Shown piece after piece: positions 1 to 5,873 of a stretch of 8,646 bases of DNA. Location of the stretch: contig JAKFVJ010000017.1 of NCBI GenBank assembly GCA_021732245.1, forward strand, positions 1 through 8,646, written 5' to 3'. Every line of letters starts with the position of its first letter. Positions within the stretch are counted from its first letter, which is position 1. The notes below the pieces were generated by a model. That model was not told the DNA's origin, searched no databases, and worked only from the letters and a program-made list of their open reading frames with translations. The stretch comes from Candidatus Obscuribacterales bacterium. GTDB taxonomy: Bacteria; Cyanobacteriota; Vampirovibrionia; Obscuribacterales; Obscuribacteraceae. The position numbers and the translations under genes were made by a program.

Positions 1-684
1 CTACGTCAAATGCTCCGTAAGCAAGACAAGCCAGAAACACCGGAAGGTGAATCAGGCGAGGGCGAAGCTGAAGGCTTTAGCGAAGAAGAAGCACAACAAC
101 TGCTTCTCTTGGCTCAAAGTATTCAAGGCGAAGGCGCAGCGGCTCCTATTGAAGGTGAAGTTACTTCGTCAGAAAGCGTGAACTTTGCTCCGGAAGCATC
201 ACCTGAATCAATGGAAGCTGCAGCCACAGAAGCTGCATCCGAATCAGAAGCAGCAATGACAGAAGTAGCAGCTGTCGCCGAAGTTGAAGCCAGCGAAGAT
301 GACGAAGATGAAGATGAAGATGACGACGACGACGACGATGACGGCGACGATGAAGACGAAAATGACGACGAAGAAGACGACGAAGACGAAGAAGATGATG
401 AAGACGACGAGTCTGAAGAAGAAGAAGTCGCCGGCAAAGTAACTGCAAAAGACGAGTCAGATTCCGAAGACGAAAATGAGTCTGAAGATGACGAAGATAA
501 CGAAGATGACGAAGACGATCAAGATGATTCGGATGATGATGACGACGACGATGAAGACGAAGAGGTAGCTGAAGACAGCCAAAAAACCTTTTCCCACCAA
601 CCGGTAGAAATGGATGAGCCATTTAGTCCGCACTCGGCCGCGCCGGATAGCGTCTCACATTCATCAGGCGACTTCATTGCCTAA
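1..684 (+). CDS. C-terminal part of a protein with a long Asp/Glu-rich tail (5' end outside window)
   Basis: I do not recognise this protein. The frame is open to the left edge. The first ATG (position 10) has no ribosome-binding site in the few bases visible before it, so the gene probably starts upstream and only its C-terminal part is seen. Numbering from that ATG, residues 1-50 are charged and Glu-rich with a short Leu run (LLLLAQ, 31-36). Residues 60-93 are Ala/Glu/Ser-rich. Two almost purely Asp/Glu blocks follow (about 95-139 and 148-189), separated by a short AGKVTAK segment. The last 35 residues are Ser/Pro/His-rich and less acidic. There is no membrane segment and no catalytic motif. 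Such a tail is probably disordered and could bind cations or basic proteins, or mimic nucleic acid; this is inference. The stop overlaps the ispD start by one base (TAATG), so translation of the two genes is probably coupled. The folded domain that would reveal its role lies off the window. Confidence 0.75.
   Translation, partial: LRQMLRKQDKPETPEGESGEGEAEGFSEEEAQQLLLLAQSIQGEGAAAPIEGEVTSSESVNFAPEASPESMEAAATEAASESEAAMTEVAAVAEVEASEDDEDEDEDDDDDDDDGDDEDENDDEEDDEDEEDDEDDESEEEEVAGKVTAKDESDSEDENESEDDEDNEDDEDDQDDSDDDDDDDEDEEVAEDSQKTFSHQPVEMDEPFSPHSAAPDSVSHSSGDFIA
295..576 (+). repeat. Low-complexity GAY/GAA codon tract encoding the acidic tail
   Basis: About 280 bases consist largely of GAC, GAT and GAA codons. 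The codons are mixed irregularly and not as a pure trinucleotide run. This suggests that the acidic protein sequence, rather than simple repeat slippage, is what is maintained. On the minus strand the tract gives a meaningless poly-Ser frame. Confidence 0.7.
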
Positions 685-1385
685 TGCCCGCAGCAATTCT
701 ATTAGCTGCCGGAATTGGTGCCCGTTGCGCAAGACCTGGGGATAAGTCCCCCAAGCAATTTCTCTCAATAGGAAAACATCCTGTATGGGTGTGGCCATTT
801 TTGGCATTTGCTAATCACAGAGAAATTGACCAAATCGTCGTAGCCACTTTACCTGACATGGTTGATACCATTCGCGAAGCTATCGCTAAGCTTTCATGCA
901 GCAAAGAAGTCGTAGTCATCGCCGGCGGAGAAACAAGGCAAGAGTCGGTCCGTCTGAGTTTGGATGTTCTTTCAAAGAGCAATCCTGACTTTGTCTTGAT
1001 ACACGATGCAGCCCGCCCATTTTTAACGGCACAAATTATATCCGACACTTTGGACAGCGTACGGAAGTATGGTGCCTGCACTATCGGTGTCACTGCTAGT
1101 GATACCGTCAAGAAAGTTGCAGATGGTGTCATTGTTGAGACTCTCGATCGAAATTCATTAGTGTTGGTGCAAACGCCCCAAGCCGCTCGCTTTGACTGGA
1201 TAGTGAAAGCCCACGAGAAAGCTCGACAAGAGGGGCTTTCCGTAACAGACGATGCGGCCATTCTGGAGCAAGCCGGACATAAAGTAGTCATAGTCCAAGG
1301 CTCACCACACAATTTTAAAATCACGCAACCCGAAGATTTGGCACTGGCAGACGCTCTTGCTTCCATCATATTTGAGCGCGTCTGA
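684..1385 (+). CDS. ispD: 2-C-methyl-D-erythritol 4-phosphate cytidylyltransferase
   Basis: IspD joins CTP and MEP to give CDP-methylerythritol in the cytoplasmic MEP (non-mevalonate) isoprenoid pathway. The 233 residues match the usual family length, and all hallmark motifs are present in order. The N-terminal nucleotide-binding loop LLAAGIGAR (6-14) is followed by PKQFLSIG (23-30), giving the conserved Arg14 and Lys24. HDAARP lies at 107-112, VQTPQ at 162-166, TDDA at 188-191, and NFKITQPEDL at 210-219 with the conserved Lys212. The loop between Arg14 and Lys24 is about three residues longer than in E. coli IspD, by my alignment from memory. The ATG at 684 overlaps the upstream stop (TAATG), so it needs no separate ribosome-binding site if coupled. 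ispF, often a neighbour or fusion partner, is not in the window. A hairpin without a T-run follows the stop. Confidence 0.96.
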   Translation: MPAAILLAAGIGARCARPGDKSPKQFLSIGKHPVWVWPFLAFANHREIDQIVVATLPDMVDTIREAIAKLSCSKEVVVIAGGETRQESVRLSLDVLSKSNPDFVLIHDAARPFLTAQIISDTLDSVRKYGACTIGVTASDTVKKVADGVIVETLDRNSLVLVQTPQAARFDWIVKAHEKARQEGLSVTDDAAILEQAGHKVVIVQGSPHNFKITQPEDLALADALASIIFERV

Positions 1386-1396
1386 TATTGAGGCAC

Positions 1397-1413
1397 CATA
1401 TCGAAAAGATATG
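1397..1413 (+). other. Small AT-rich inverted repeat after ispD
   Basis: CATATC, a GAAAA loop and GATATG form a perfect 6-bp stem 11 bases after the ispD stop. The stem is weak and no T-run follows, so it is at best a poor terminator or an mRNA 3'-end stabiliser. It may be chance. Confidence 0.3.
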
Positions 1414-1447
1414 CTAGCCTGTATAGCCTTGTGATACCACTTACTAC

Positions 1448-1475
1448 TTGCGCATTGACAAAAAGTATATAGAAT
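1448..1475 (+). promoter_or_regulatory. Possible sigma70-type promoter upstream of sepF
   Basis: TAGAAT (1470-1475) is a 5/6 match to the -10 consensus, with TTGCGC (1448-1453) 16 bases upstream as a poor -35. Transcription would start near 1482, almost at the GTG at 1488, and would leave out the GGGGG ribosome-binding site. If this promoter is real, sepF would therefore start leaderless or at the ATG at 1518. A perfect TTGACA (1455-1460) lies nearby but has no well-spaced -10. This is a weak prediction. Confidence 0.22.
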
Positions 1476-1487
1476 TGGGGGTACTCG

Positions 1488-1988
1488 GTGAATCTCTTTG
1501 GATGGCAGACGAAAACTATGACTCAAGAATATAAAGAACCAACGCCAGGAGCCCGCACTACAAAGAAAGAAGTAGATCTCTTTCCAGTGCTACAGGAACG
1601 CAGAGTACCGCAAATGTCCATGGTGGCACATCAAGCGACGCCGGATAGGCTCGGTGCTCAGATTTCCATGTTCAGTCCCGTAACCTTCGAAGAAGCCCTC
1701 AATATAGTAGATTGCCTACGCGCACGGGCATCTGCCACCATTTCGCTAGAAAATATGCGAAAGGCTGACGCAGATCGCTTGGTAGACTTCGTCTCCGGAG
1801 CATCCGCTGCTATTGATGGCGACTTCCACAAGCTAAACGACAACGTCTACCTCTTCTGCCCAAGCAATATGCGGATAATCGGCCCAGCCGATCCAGTCGA
1901 AGCCGCCAGCAAAGGCGGACCGCTCGACTACCTCTTCCCTGAAGGCTCGGTATTCGACAAGTCCAAATTCAACGGCTTCAACTCGTAA
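1488..1988 (+). CDS. sepF: Cell division protein SepF
   Basis: SepF (Cdv2 in cyanobacteria) anchors FtsZ filaments to the membrane and aligns them at the division site. The 166 residues show the family layout. A short hydrophobic N-terminus (MNLFGW) resembles the SepF membrane-binding helix. A variable charged linker follows to about residue 55. The conserved globular domain then runs from FSPVTFEEALNIVDCLR (62-78) through the LENMRKADADRLVDFVSGA core (near 87-105) to the AIDGDFHKLNDNVYLFCPSN strand-turn region (near 108-127). The C-terminal extension (about 140-166) is poorly conserved. I chose the GTG at 1488 because GGGGG lies six bases upstream and because it keeps the MNLFGW anchor; an ATG at 1518 would remove the anchor. 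It is probably transcribed on its own or from ispD read-through, and it ends at a strong terminator. Recognition rests on the core motif pattern. Confidence 0.9.
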   Translation: MNLFGWQTKTMTQEYKEPTPGARTTKKEVDLFPVLQERRVPQMSMVAHQATPDRLGAQISMFSPVTFEEALNIVDCLRARASATISLENMRKADADRLVDFVSGASAAIDGDFHKLNDNVYLFCPSNMRIIGPADPVEAASKGGPLDYLFPEGSVFDKSKFNGFNS

Positions 1989-2004
1989 TAAATTCAACCA
2001 ACTC

Positions 2005-2042
2005 AAAAGGACGCCCTCACAAAAGTAGGGGCGTCCTTTTTT
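2005..2042 (+). terminator. Rho-independent terminator of sepF
   Basis: AAAAGGACGCCC (2005-2016) pairs perfectly with GGGCGTCCTTTT (2029-2040) across a 12-base loop, and the T-run continues to 2042. It begins 17 bases after the sepF stop. The A/T flanks are symmetrical, so it could also work on minus-strand transcripts. Its descending arm contains GTAGGGGCG, a 9-mer that recurs in the third tandem repeat at 2144-2152. Confidence 0.92.
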
Positions 2043-2060
2043 CTTTACTCGTTTCCCCAA

Positions 2061-2165
2061 TTTTTGGTCCTTTGTAATGTCGCTTTGCATGCCCGTTTTT
2101 GGTCCTTTGCAATGTCACTTTGCATGCCAATTTTTGGTCCTTCGTAGGGGCGCATTGCATGCGCC
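2061..2165 (+). repeat. Three tandem copies of a 35-bp repeat
   Basis: Units start at 2061, 2096 and 2131, each opening with TTTTTGGTCCTT and holding TTGCATGC near the end. Units 1 and 2 agree at 31 of 35 positions; unit 3 agrees with unit 1 at 28 of 35. The copies abut without spacers, so this is not a CRISPR array. No convincing gene covers them. The differences in unit 3 cluster in the middle and create a perfect hairpin. Likely a decaying tandem or interspersed intergenic repeat family; its genome-wide copy number cannot be seen here. Confidence 0.9.
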
Positions 2166-2166
2166 C
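2148..2166 (+). other. Perfect 8-bp hairpin in the third repeat unit
   Basis: GGGCGCAT (2148-2155), a TGC loop and ATGCGCCC (2159-2166) form a GC-rich stem. No T-run follows. It resembles the short palindromic intergenic elements that are common in cyanobacterial genomes (recalled, not checked). The remaining bases to 2252 show nothing I can assign. Confidence 0.65.
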
Positions 2167-2252
2167 GGGAAGCCAGTAGCTTAAGGATATTTCATCTGAC
2201 GATCTTTGGCGCTTTGCGGTCAGGCACTTCAAGTTTTTTAACTCCCACGAAG

Positions 2253-2281
2253 TTGTCGCGCTGCTATCATTTAAATACAAG
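2253..2281 (+). promoter_or_regulatory. Possible promoter for the 2288-2380 transcript
   Basis: TTGTCG (2253-2258) and TACAAG (2276-2281) each match four of six consensus bases at the ideal 17-base spacing, which predicts a start near 2288. Both boxes are mediocre. The prediction gains some weight only because a strong terminator lies about 90 bases downstream with no gene between. Confidence 0.3.
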
Positions 2282-2287
2282 GCATGA

Positions 2288-2380
2288 GGCGGGTTTTCCC
2301 TGTCTGGTGCAGTGTTTCCTCCTTACCTAATCCACCACAATAAGTGCTTCCCCCGTGTCTTTCGGGGGAAGTTCTTTTTT
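2288..2380 (+). ncRNA. Candidate small RNA or attenuated leader with exposed CCTCCTT
   Basis: This roughly 90-base stretch lies between a possible promoter and a strong intrinsic terminator, with no established gene to account for that terminator. TGGTG (2305-2309) can pair with CACCA (2333-2337), leaving a 23-base loop that displays CCTCCTT (2318-2324). That motif is complementary to Shine-Dalgarno sequences, so the RNA could block translation starts, a logic I know from the cyanobacterial Yfr1 RNA and its CU-rich core. No sequence homology to Yfr1 is claimed. Alternatively it is the leader of the gene at 2460: a 19-codon reading frame (2284-2343, MRRVFPVWCSVSSLPNPPQ) stops three bases before the terminator stem. 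That frame lacks a well-spaced ribosome-binding site. The 5' end is uncertain. Confidence 0.35.
2347..2380 (+). terminator. Strong rho-independent terminator in the sepF to 2460 gap
   Basis: CTTCCCCCG (2347-2355) pairs perfectly with CGGGGGAAG (2363-2371) across a 7-base loop, followed by TTCTTTTTT. It is a textbook plus-strand terminator. sepF already has its own terminator 300 bases upstream, so this one implies a separate transcript in between, or an attenuator ahead of the gene at 2460. It lies 80 bases before that gene's ATG. Confidence 0.9.
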
Positions 2381-2459
2381 GAGCCAGACTGCCGTTCCAA
2401 GCCAATTTGGGGAATAATTCAAAATAGCATCCCTTGGCAAGGGGTCGAGGAGAATTCTC

Positions 2460-3074
2460 ATGGCAATACCGGAACAACATGCGGATAAAGTCAAACCGCC
2501 TGATCACGCCGAGTCCAAACAGCCCGTCCAATCAGATTTAGGCGTTACGAATAAAGACCAGCTCAATCAAGCAGTCGCAGCCCTAGAACAAAACACCAAA
2601 GTCAGCCCAAATACTCTTGATCAATTTCCCAATCCAACTATTCAGGAGGACGACAGCGGGGCTGTTCGCAGTCCACTAGCTGTTTTGGTGATACCGGAAA
2701 TAGTGAAAGACATCGCCGCTGTTATCGGAGGCATTGTGGGGTTAGTCCAGCTGGGACAAATGGGTTGGGAAGCGTTGAAAGGACCAATGGAACAATTGGC
2801 AAAAGGCGTCAGCGATATGGTTAAAGCCGCCGGAAATCCTGACAATGTAGGCGCAGCACTAGAGAAACTGAATCCACCGGAAGGGCAATATCCTCGGTTC
2901 GTTGTTCACAGAGACAAAGAAGGACACGTGACAGACATTTCTTTTGCCGCCGACAAGGATCATGTATTCCCTCTCTACAACAAAGACGACAAAGATAACA
3001 AAGGCGACAATCCAAAGCCGGATGACAAATCGAAACCGGTGCCACCACACTTTCCCAACGTCAAATTCGAATGA
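2460..3074 (+). CDS. Hypothetical protein with central hydrophobic segment
   Basis: I do not recognise this 204-residue protein. The ATG has a good ribosome-binding site, GAGGAG at 2447-2452, seven bases upstream, preceded by a small palindrome (CCCTTGGCAAGGG, 2431-2443). There is no N-terminal signal peptide. Residues 1-70 are polar and Gln/Asp/Pro-rich, probably flexible. Residues 72-101 form the only hydrophobic stretch, with a Gly-rich IGGIVGLVQLGQ core; it could be one membrane helix or an amphipathic helix, but Pro79, Glu80, Lys83 and Asp84 interrupt its first half. Residues 102-138 look helical. Residues 145-172 (YPRFVVHRDKEGHVTDISFA) resemble a small beta-hairpin. The tail at 174-192 is rich in Lys, Asp and Pro. 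The 3' end overlaps mnmH convergently by 14 bases. The clear ribosome-binding site and the domain-like layout support a real gene. It could be lineage-specific. Confidence 0.8.
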   Translation: MAIPEQHADKVKPPDHAESKQPVQSDLGVTNKDQLNQAVAALEQNTKVSPNTLDQFPNPTIQEDDSGAVRSPLAVLVIPEIVKDIAAVIGGIVGLVQLGQMGWEALKGPMEQLAKGVSDMVKAAGNPDNVGAALEKLNPPEGQYPRFVVHRDKEGHVTDISFAADKDHVFPLYNKDDKDNKGDNPKPDDKSKPVPPHFPNVKFE

Positions 3075-4110
3075 CTTGACTTTGCCACTCAGCCAGCTCA
3101 GTGGCAGCCTTTACTGGTTCATCGCCCGATACAGTCAGCAAGTAGGGTCCAGCCAGAGCAATTTGTTTCTTGTATAGAGGATCGTAATACTGACTCAGAA
3201 GAAACTCGGCAATCTCTTGCAGGCGTCCCTGCTCCAAGAGAATGGAAAGCTCTCCAACAGCCTGTCCACCCAGACGCTCTTTCAGCCTGGAGAGCGAATC
3301 TAGAGCCTCTTTTCGGAAATTCCCATCAGCTCCGCCGGCATAATCAGCCACCAGTCTAGTTGTACGAGCCTCCATTGAGCCATCAATAAGAACTTTCGGA
3401 GCATCTGCAATCAAAGACAGCAAACGCTTGGGTAAACTAAGCCTGCCTATTTTGCGGCCCTCAGCCTCCATGAACACTACGCCAGAGTTTATGATTCGCA
3501 GTTTGTCATAGATAGCAGCTTCAAAATTTTTCTGACTCGGCTGCTGATTTAGTCCAATGCCACCAAATACAGAACCGCGATGATTAGCAAGTCCTTCCAA
3601 ATCAAGGACGCTGAAACCTAGTTTGGACAACTCTTTGAGAATATCCGTCTTTCCTACGCCGGTTAGTCCCTGTAGTGCCACCACAGTAAACGGCAATTCT
3701 GTTTCACCCAGAAACTCAATTACTTGTTTACGCCAGGCTTTGTAGCCACCAGTCAGGCGAAAGCAATCAAGTCCGACAACACTAAGAAAACTTGCAACCG
3801 CTTCGCTGCGTAATCCGCCACGCCAGCAATGAACAACTAGAGGCTGTCCGTGTTTACGCATACCAAAAATCCTATCGACGATCTCAGGAATTTTCGGCGA
3901 AATAAATTTCAGGGCTAAGCGCTTAGCAGGCAGCTCGCCCTCAGCCTTATACAGCGTGCCAACTTGCGCGCGCTCCACATCAGACAGCAGTGGAACATTC
4001 ACTGCACTGAGAATGCGTTCTTCCTCGTATTCGCAAGGCGAGCGGACGTCAATTACGAGCGCATCTTTCAGCTCATTGAATTGCTTGGGCGATAATTCCC
4101 GCCATGTCAT
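3061..4110 (-). CDS. mnmH: tRNA 2-selenouridine synthase (rhodanese + P-loop)
   Basis: MnmH (SelU, YbbB) replaces sulfur with selenium at the wobble 2-thiouridine of tRNAs for Lys, Glu and Gln, using selenophosphate, through a geranylated intermediate. The 349 residues are close to the E. coli protein (about 364). An N-terminal rhodanese domain starts with VIDVRSPCEYEEE (19-31) and carries the catalytic loop VVHCWRGGLRS (92-102) with Cys95. The C-terminal P-loop domain has Walker A GLTGVGKT (148-155) and the family signature LEGLANHRGSVFG (171-183) followed by QPSQKNFE (190-197). The ATG at 4110 has AGGA seven bases upstream, within the 14-base gap after rnj, so it is probably the last gene of the dapB-asd-dapA-rnj operon. 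Its stop lies 14 bases inside the convergent gene at 2460-3074. A selenophosphate synthase (selD) is expected elsewhere in the genome. Confidence 0.95.
   Translation of the reverse strand: MTWRELSPKQFNELKDALVIDVRSPCEYEEERILSAVNVPLLSDVERAQVGTLYKAEGELPAKRLALKFISPKIPEIVDRIFGMRKHGQPLVVHCWRGGLRSEAVASFLSVVGLDCFRLTGGYKAWRKQVIEFLGETELPFTVVALQGLTGVGKTDILKELSKLGFSVLDLEGLANHRGSVFGGIGLNQQPSQKNFEAAIYDKLRIINSGVVFMEAEGRKIGRLSLPKRLLSLIADAPKVLIDGSMEARTTRLVADYAGGADGNFRKEALDSLSRLKERLGGQAVGELSILLEQGRLQEIAEFLLSQYYDPLYKKQIALAGPYLLTVSGDEPVKAATELAEWQSQVIRI
3083..3106 (+). other. Inverted repeat where the two convergent genes meet
   Basis: TGCCACT (3083-3089) and AGTGGCA (3100-3106) form a perfect 7-bp stem with a 10-base loop. 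It starts nine bases after the stop of the plus-strand gene and lies inside the last codons of mnmH. No proper T-run follows on either strand, so it is a weak terminator candidate at most. No better terminator is visible for either gene here. Confidence 0.3.
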
Positions 4111-4124
4111 AGAAAATTCCTGGT

Positions 4125-5873
4125 CTACTTAGATAGAGATTTAGCCTTAGTAGCGGCAACTTCCTGCAGCACCACTTGCACCAGCGGATTAGCTTTAACC
4201 TTATCGGCAAAATGCCCTTGCAAGACTTCCTTGATGTAACTCTTGAGTTCACCCTCGGCCAAGGATCCAACTACGGCTCTGTCTTTGAGACTGTTCAATA
4301 TTTCATGCTTGACTCGCTCGACCAAATCATCGGGTGTAATACCACCAGGCAAATTGAGTCCACGCATAGCTACATCAGGTCCAGCCAGAACATTTTTCTT
4401 ATGATCAAGAGTCAGTGCCACCACAACCATACCGTCTTCAGCCAAGTGGCGTCTTTCTTCAAGAATAGTCTCATCAATTTCCCAGGCGCGCGATGAGTCA
4501 ACCAAAATCACGCCCGCTTTAATTGGCGGCAGTATCTGCCCCTTATCTTTGGTGAGTTCTACAACGTCGCCATTGTCGATAATGAAGACATTCTCCGGCT
4601 TAACACCACACTCAACAGCCAGCTCTCCATGCTTGACGAGCATTCTGTATTCGCCATGCACAGGAATGAAAAATTTCGGCTTGCACAAATTGATCATCAA
4701 TTTCTGCTCTTCACGGCATGCATGACCGGAAACGTGAATACCAGCATCACGTCCGTAAATTACATTGGCTCCGCGCACCGACAAAGCATTAATCGTATTG
4801 GCGATTGATCTTTCATTACCAGGAATTGGTGTCGCAGAAATAATAACTGTATCACCGGACACTATCTGTATTTGCTTGTGCGCATTATTGGCGATGCGTG
4901 TCAGCGCAGACATGGGCTCACCCTGACTACCGGTGGTCAGAATTACCACTTTGTCCGGCGGCATTTTATTTACTTCTTCCACGGGGACCAACAGTCCATC
5001 CGGAAAAGTCATATATCCCAGCTCTCTCGATATCGCAGCAAGGTTGAGCATCGAGCGTCCCAATACAGCTACTTTACGATCGTATTTGACAGCTGCCTGC
5101 AAAATCTGTTTTACACGATGTACGTTGCTGGCAAATGTAGTGACGATGATTCGCTTCTGTGCATTGGCAAATACCTCGTCTAATTTTCTCCACACAGTGC
5201 GCTCAGACGGCGTATACCCTTCGCGCTCGGTGTTGGTGCTATCGGACAGCAAAGCAAGAATTCCACTCTCGCTAGCAGCAGTCAAACTAGCAATGTCGTA
5301 TAGCTCACCATCGACTGGGGTGAAGTCAAACTTGAAGTCACCGGTGTGCACTACTGTCCCAACCGGCGTCTCAATAATTAAGCTGAATGAATCAGCAATT
5401 GAGTGTGTGCAACGGATGAACTTAACCCTGAAGCATCCTATTTGAACTACCTGACGCGGATTTACTTTCGTAAGCGTTGTGCGATCTTGCAAACCAATTT
5501 CGCTAAGCTTGCCTTCCAGCAATCCAAGCGCCAGTGCCGGTCCATAAATTACAGGGACAGTTATGTCCCTGAGCATAAACGGAACACCGCCTATGTGGTC
5601 TTCATGTCCGTGAGTGATAGCCAGCCCTTTTATCTTGTGCTGATTTTCCCTTAAATAATCCAGCTCAGGCAAAACAAGATCGACACCCAACATGTCATCA
5701 GAAGGAAACGCCAGCCCCGCATCAGCAAGCATGATGTCATCGCCATACTCAATGACCATTGTGTTTTTGCCGATTTCGCCGAGTCCACCCAAAGGAATGA
5801 TTTTCAGCCCACCCATGGGCTTATTTACTTCGGTTTTTTGGCGTGACTTATCTACTGACACCAAACACCTCAT
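4125..5873 (-). CDS. rnj: Ribonuclease J
   Basis: RNase J is a zinc-dependent beta-CASP nuclease with 5'-3' exonuclease and endonuclease activity, central to mRNA decay and rRNA maturation where RNase E is absent or shared. About 582 residues carry the full motif set (numbered from a GTG four codons upstream of the chosen ATG). These are HGHEDHIGG (92-100), CTHSIADS (159-166), HTGDFKFD (180-187), LLSDSTN (212-218), the beta-CASP motifs TTFASNVHR (249-257) and TTGSQGEP (317-324), then HVSGHA (384-389) and IPVHGEYR (407-414). The C-terminal domain is complete. I chose the ATG at 5873, with AGGTG nine bases upstream. The frame also allows GTG at 5885 and ATG at 5816, the last nearest the conserved fold but without a ribosome-binding site. 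With the chosen start, rnj overlaps the end of dapA by 26 bases, which suggests coupling. mnmH follows after 14 bases. Confidence 0.96.
   Translation of the reverse strand: MRCLVSVDKSRQKTEVNKPMGGLKIIPLGGLGEIGKNTMVIEYGDDIMLADAGLAFPSDDMLGVDLVLPELDYLRENQHKIKGLAITHGHEDHIGGVPFMLRDITVPVIYGPALALGLLEGKLSEIGLQDRTTLTKVNPRQVVQIGCFRVKFIRCTHSIADSFSLIIETPVGTVVHTGDFKFDFTPVDGELYDIASLTAASESGILALLSDSTNTEREGYTPSERTVWRKLDEVFANAQKRIIVTTFASNVHRVKQILQAAVKYDRKVAVLGRSMLNLAAISRELGYMTFPDGLLVPVEEVNKMPPDKVVILTTGSQGEPMSALTRIANNAHKQIQIVSGDTVIISATPIPGNERSIANTINALSVRGANVIYGRDAGIHVSGHACREEQKLMINLCKPKFFIPVHGEYRMLVKHGELAVECGVKPENVFIIDNGDVVELTKDKGQILPPIKAGVILVDSSRAWEIDETILEERRHLAEDGMVVVALTLDHKKNVLAGPDVAMRGLNLPGGITPDDLVERVKHEILNSLKDRAVVGSLAEGELKSYIKEVLQGHFADKVKANPLVQVVLQEVAATKAKSLSK

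Noticed and set aside
123..437. Minus-strand frame coding a long poly-Ser protein
   Set aside because: It is the complement of the GAY/GAA acidic tract in the plus-strand gene. It has no ribosome-binding site or domain.
1455..1460. Perfect TTGACA -35 hexamer before sepF
   Set aside because: No -10-like hexamer occurs 16-18 bases downstream; the AT-rich TATATAGAAT lies only 5-9 bases away.
2061..2165. CRISPR array
   Set aside because: The 35-bp units abut with no spacers, and there are no cas genes nearby.
2017..2280. Minus-strand reading frame of 87 codons across the tandem repeats
   Set aside because: Its C-terminal half only translates the repeats and the sepF terminator, and it resembles no protein. 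Repeat-driven open frame.
2284..2343. 19-codon gene ahead of the terminator
   Set aside because: AAGG lies only one base before the ATG, too close to serve as a ribosome-binding site, and the length is easily random. Kept only as an alternative reading of the candidate RNA.
2402..2430. Promoter directly before the 2460 gene (TTGGGG with TAGCAT)
   Set aside because: The spacing is only 12 bases and both boxes are poor, so I could not support it.
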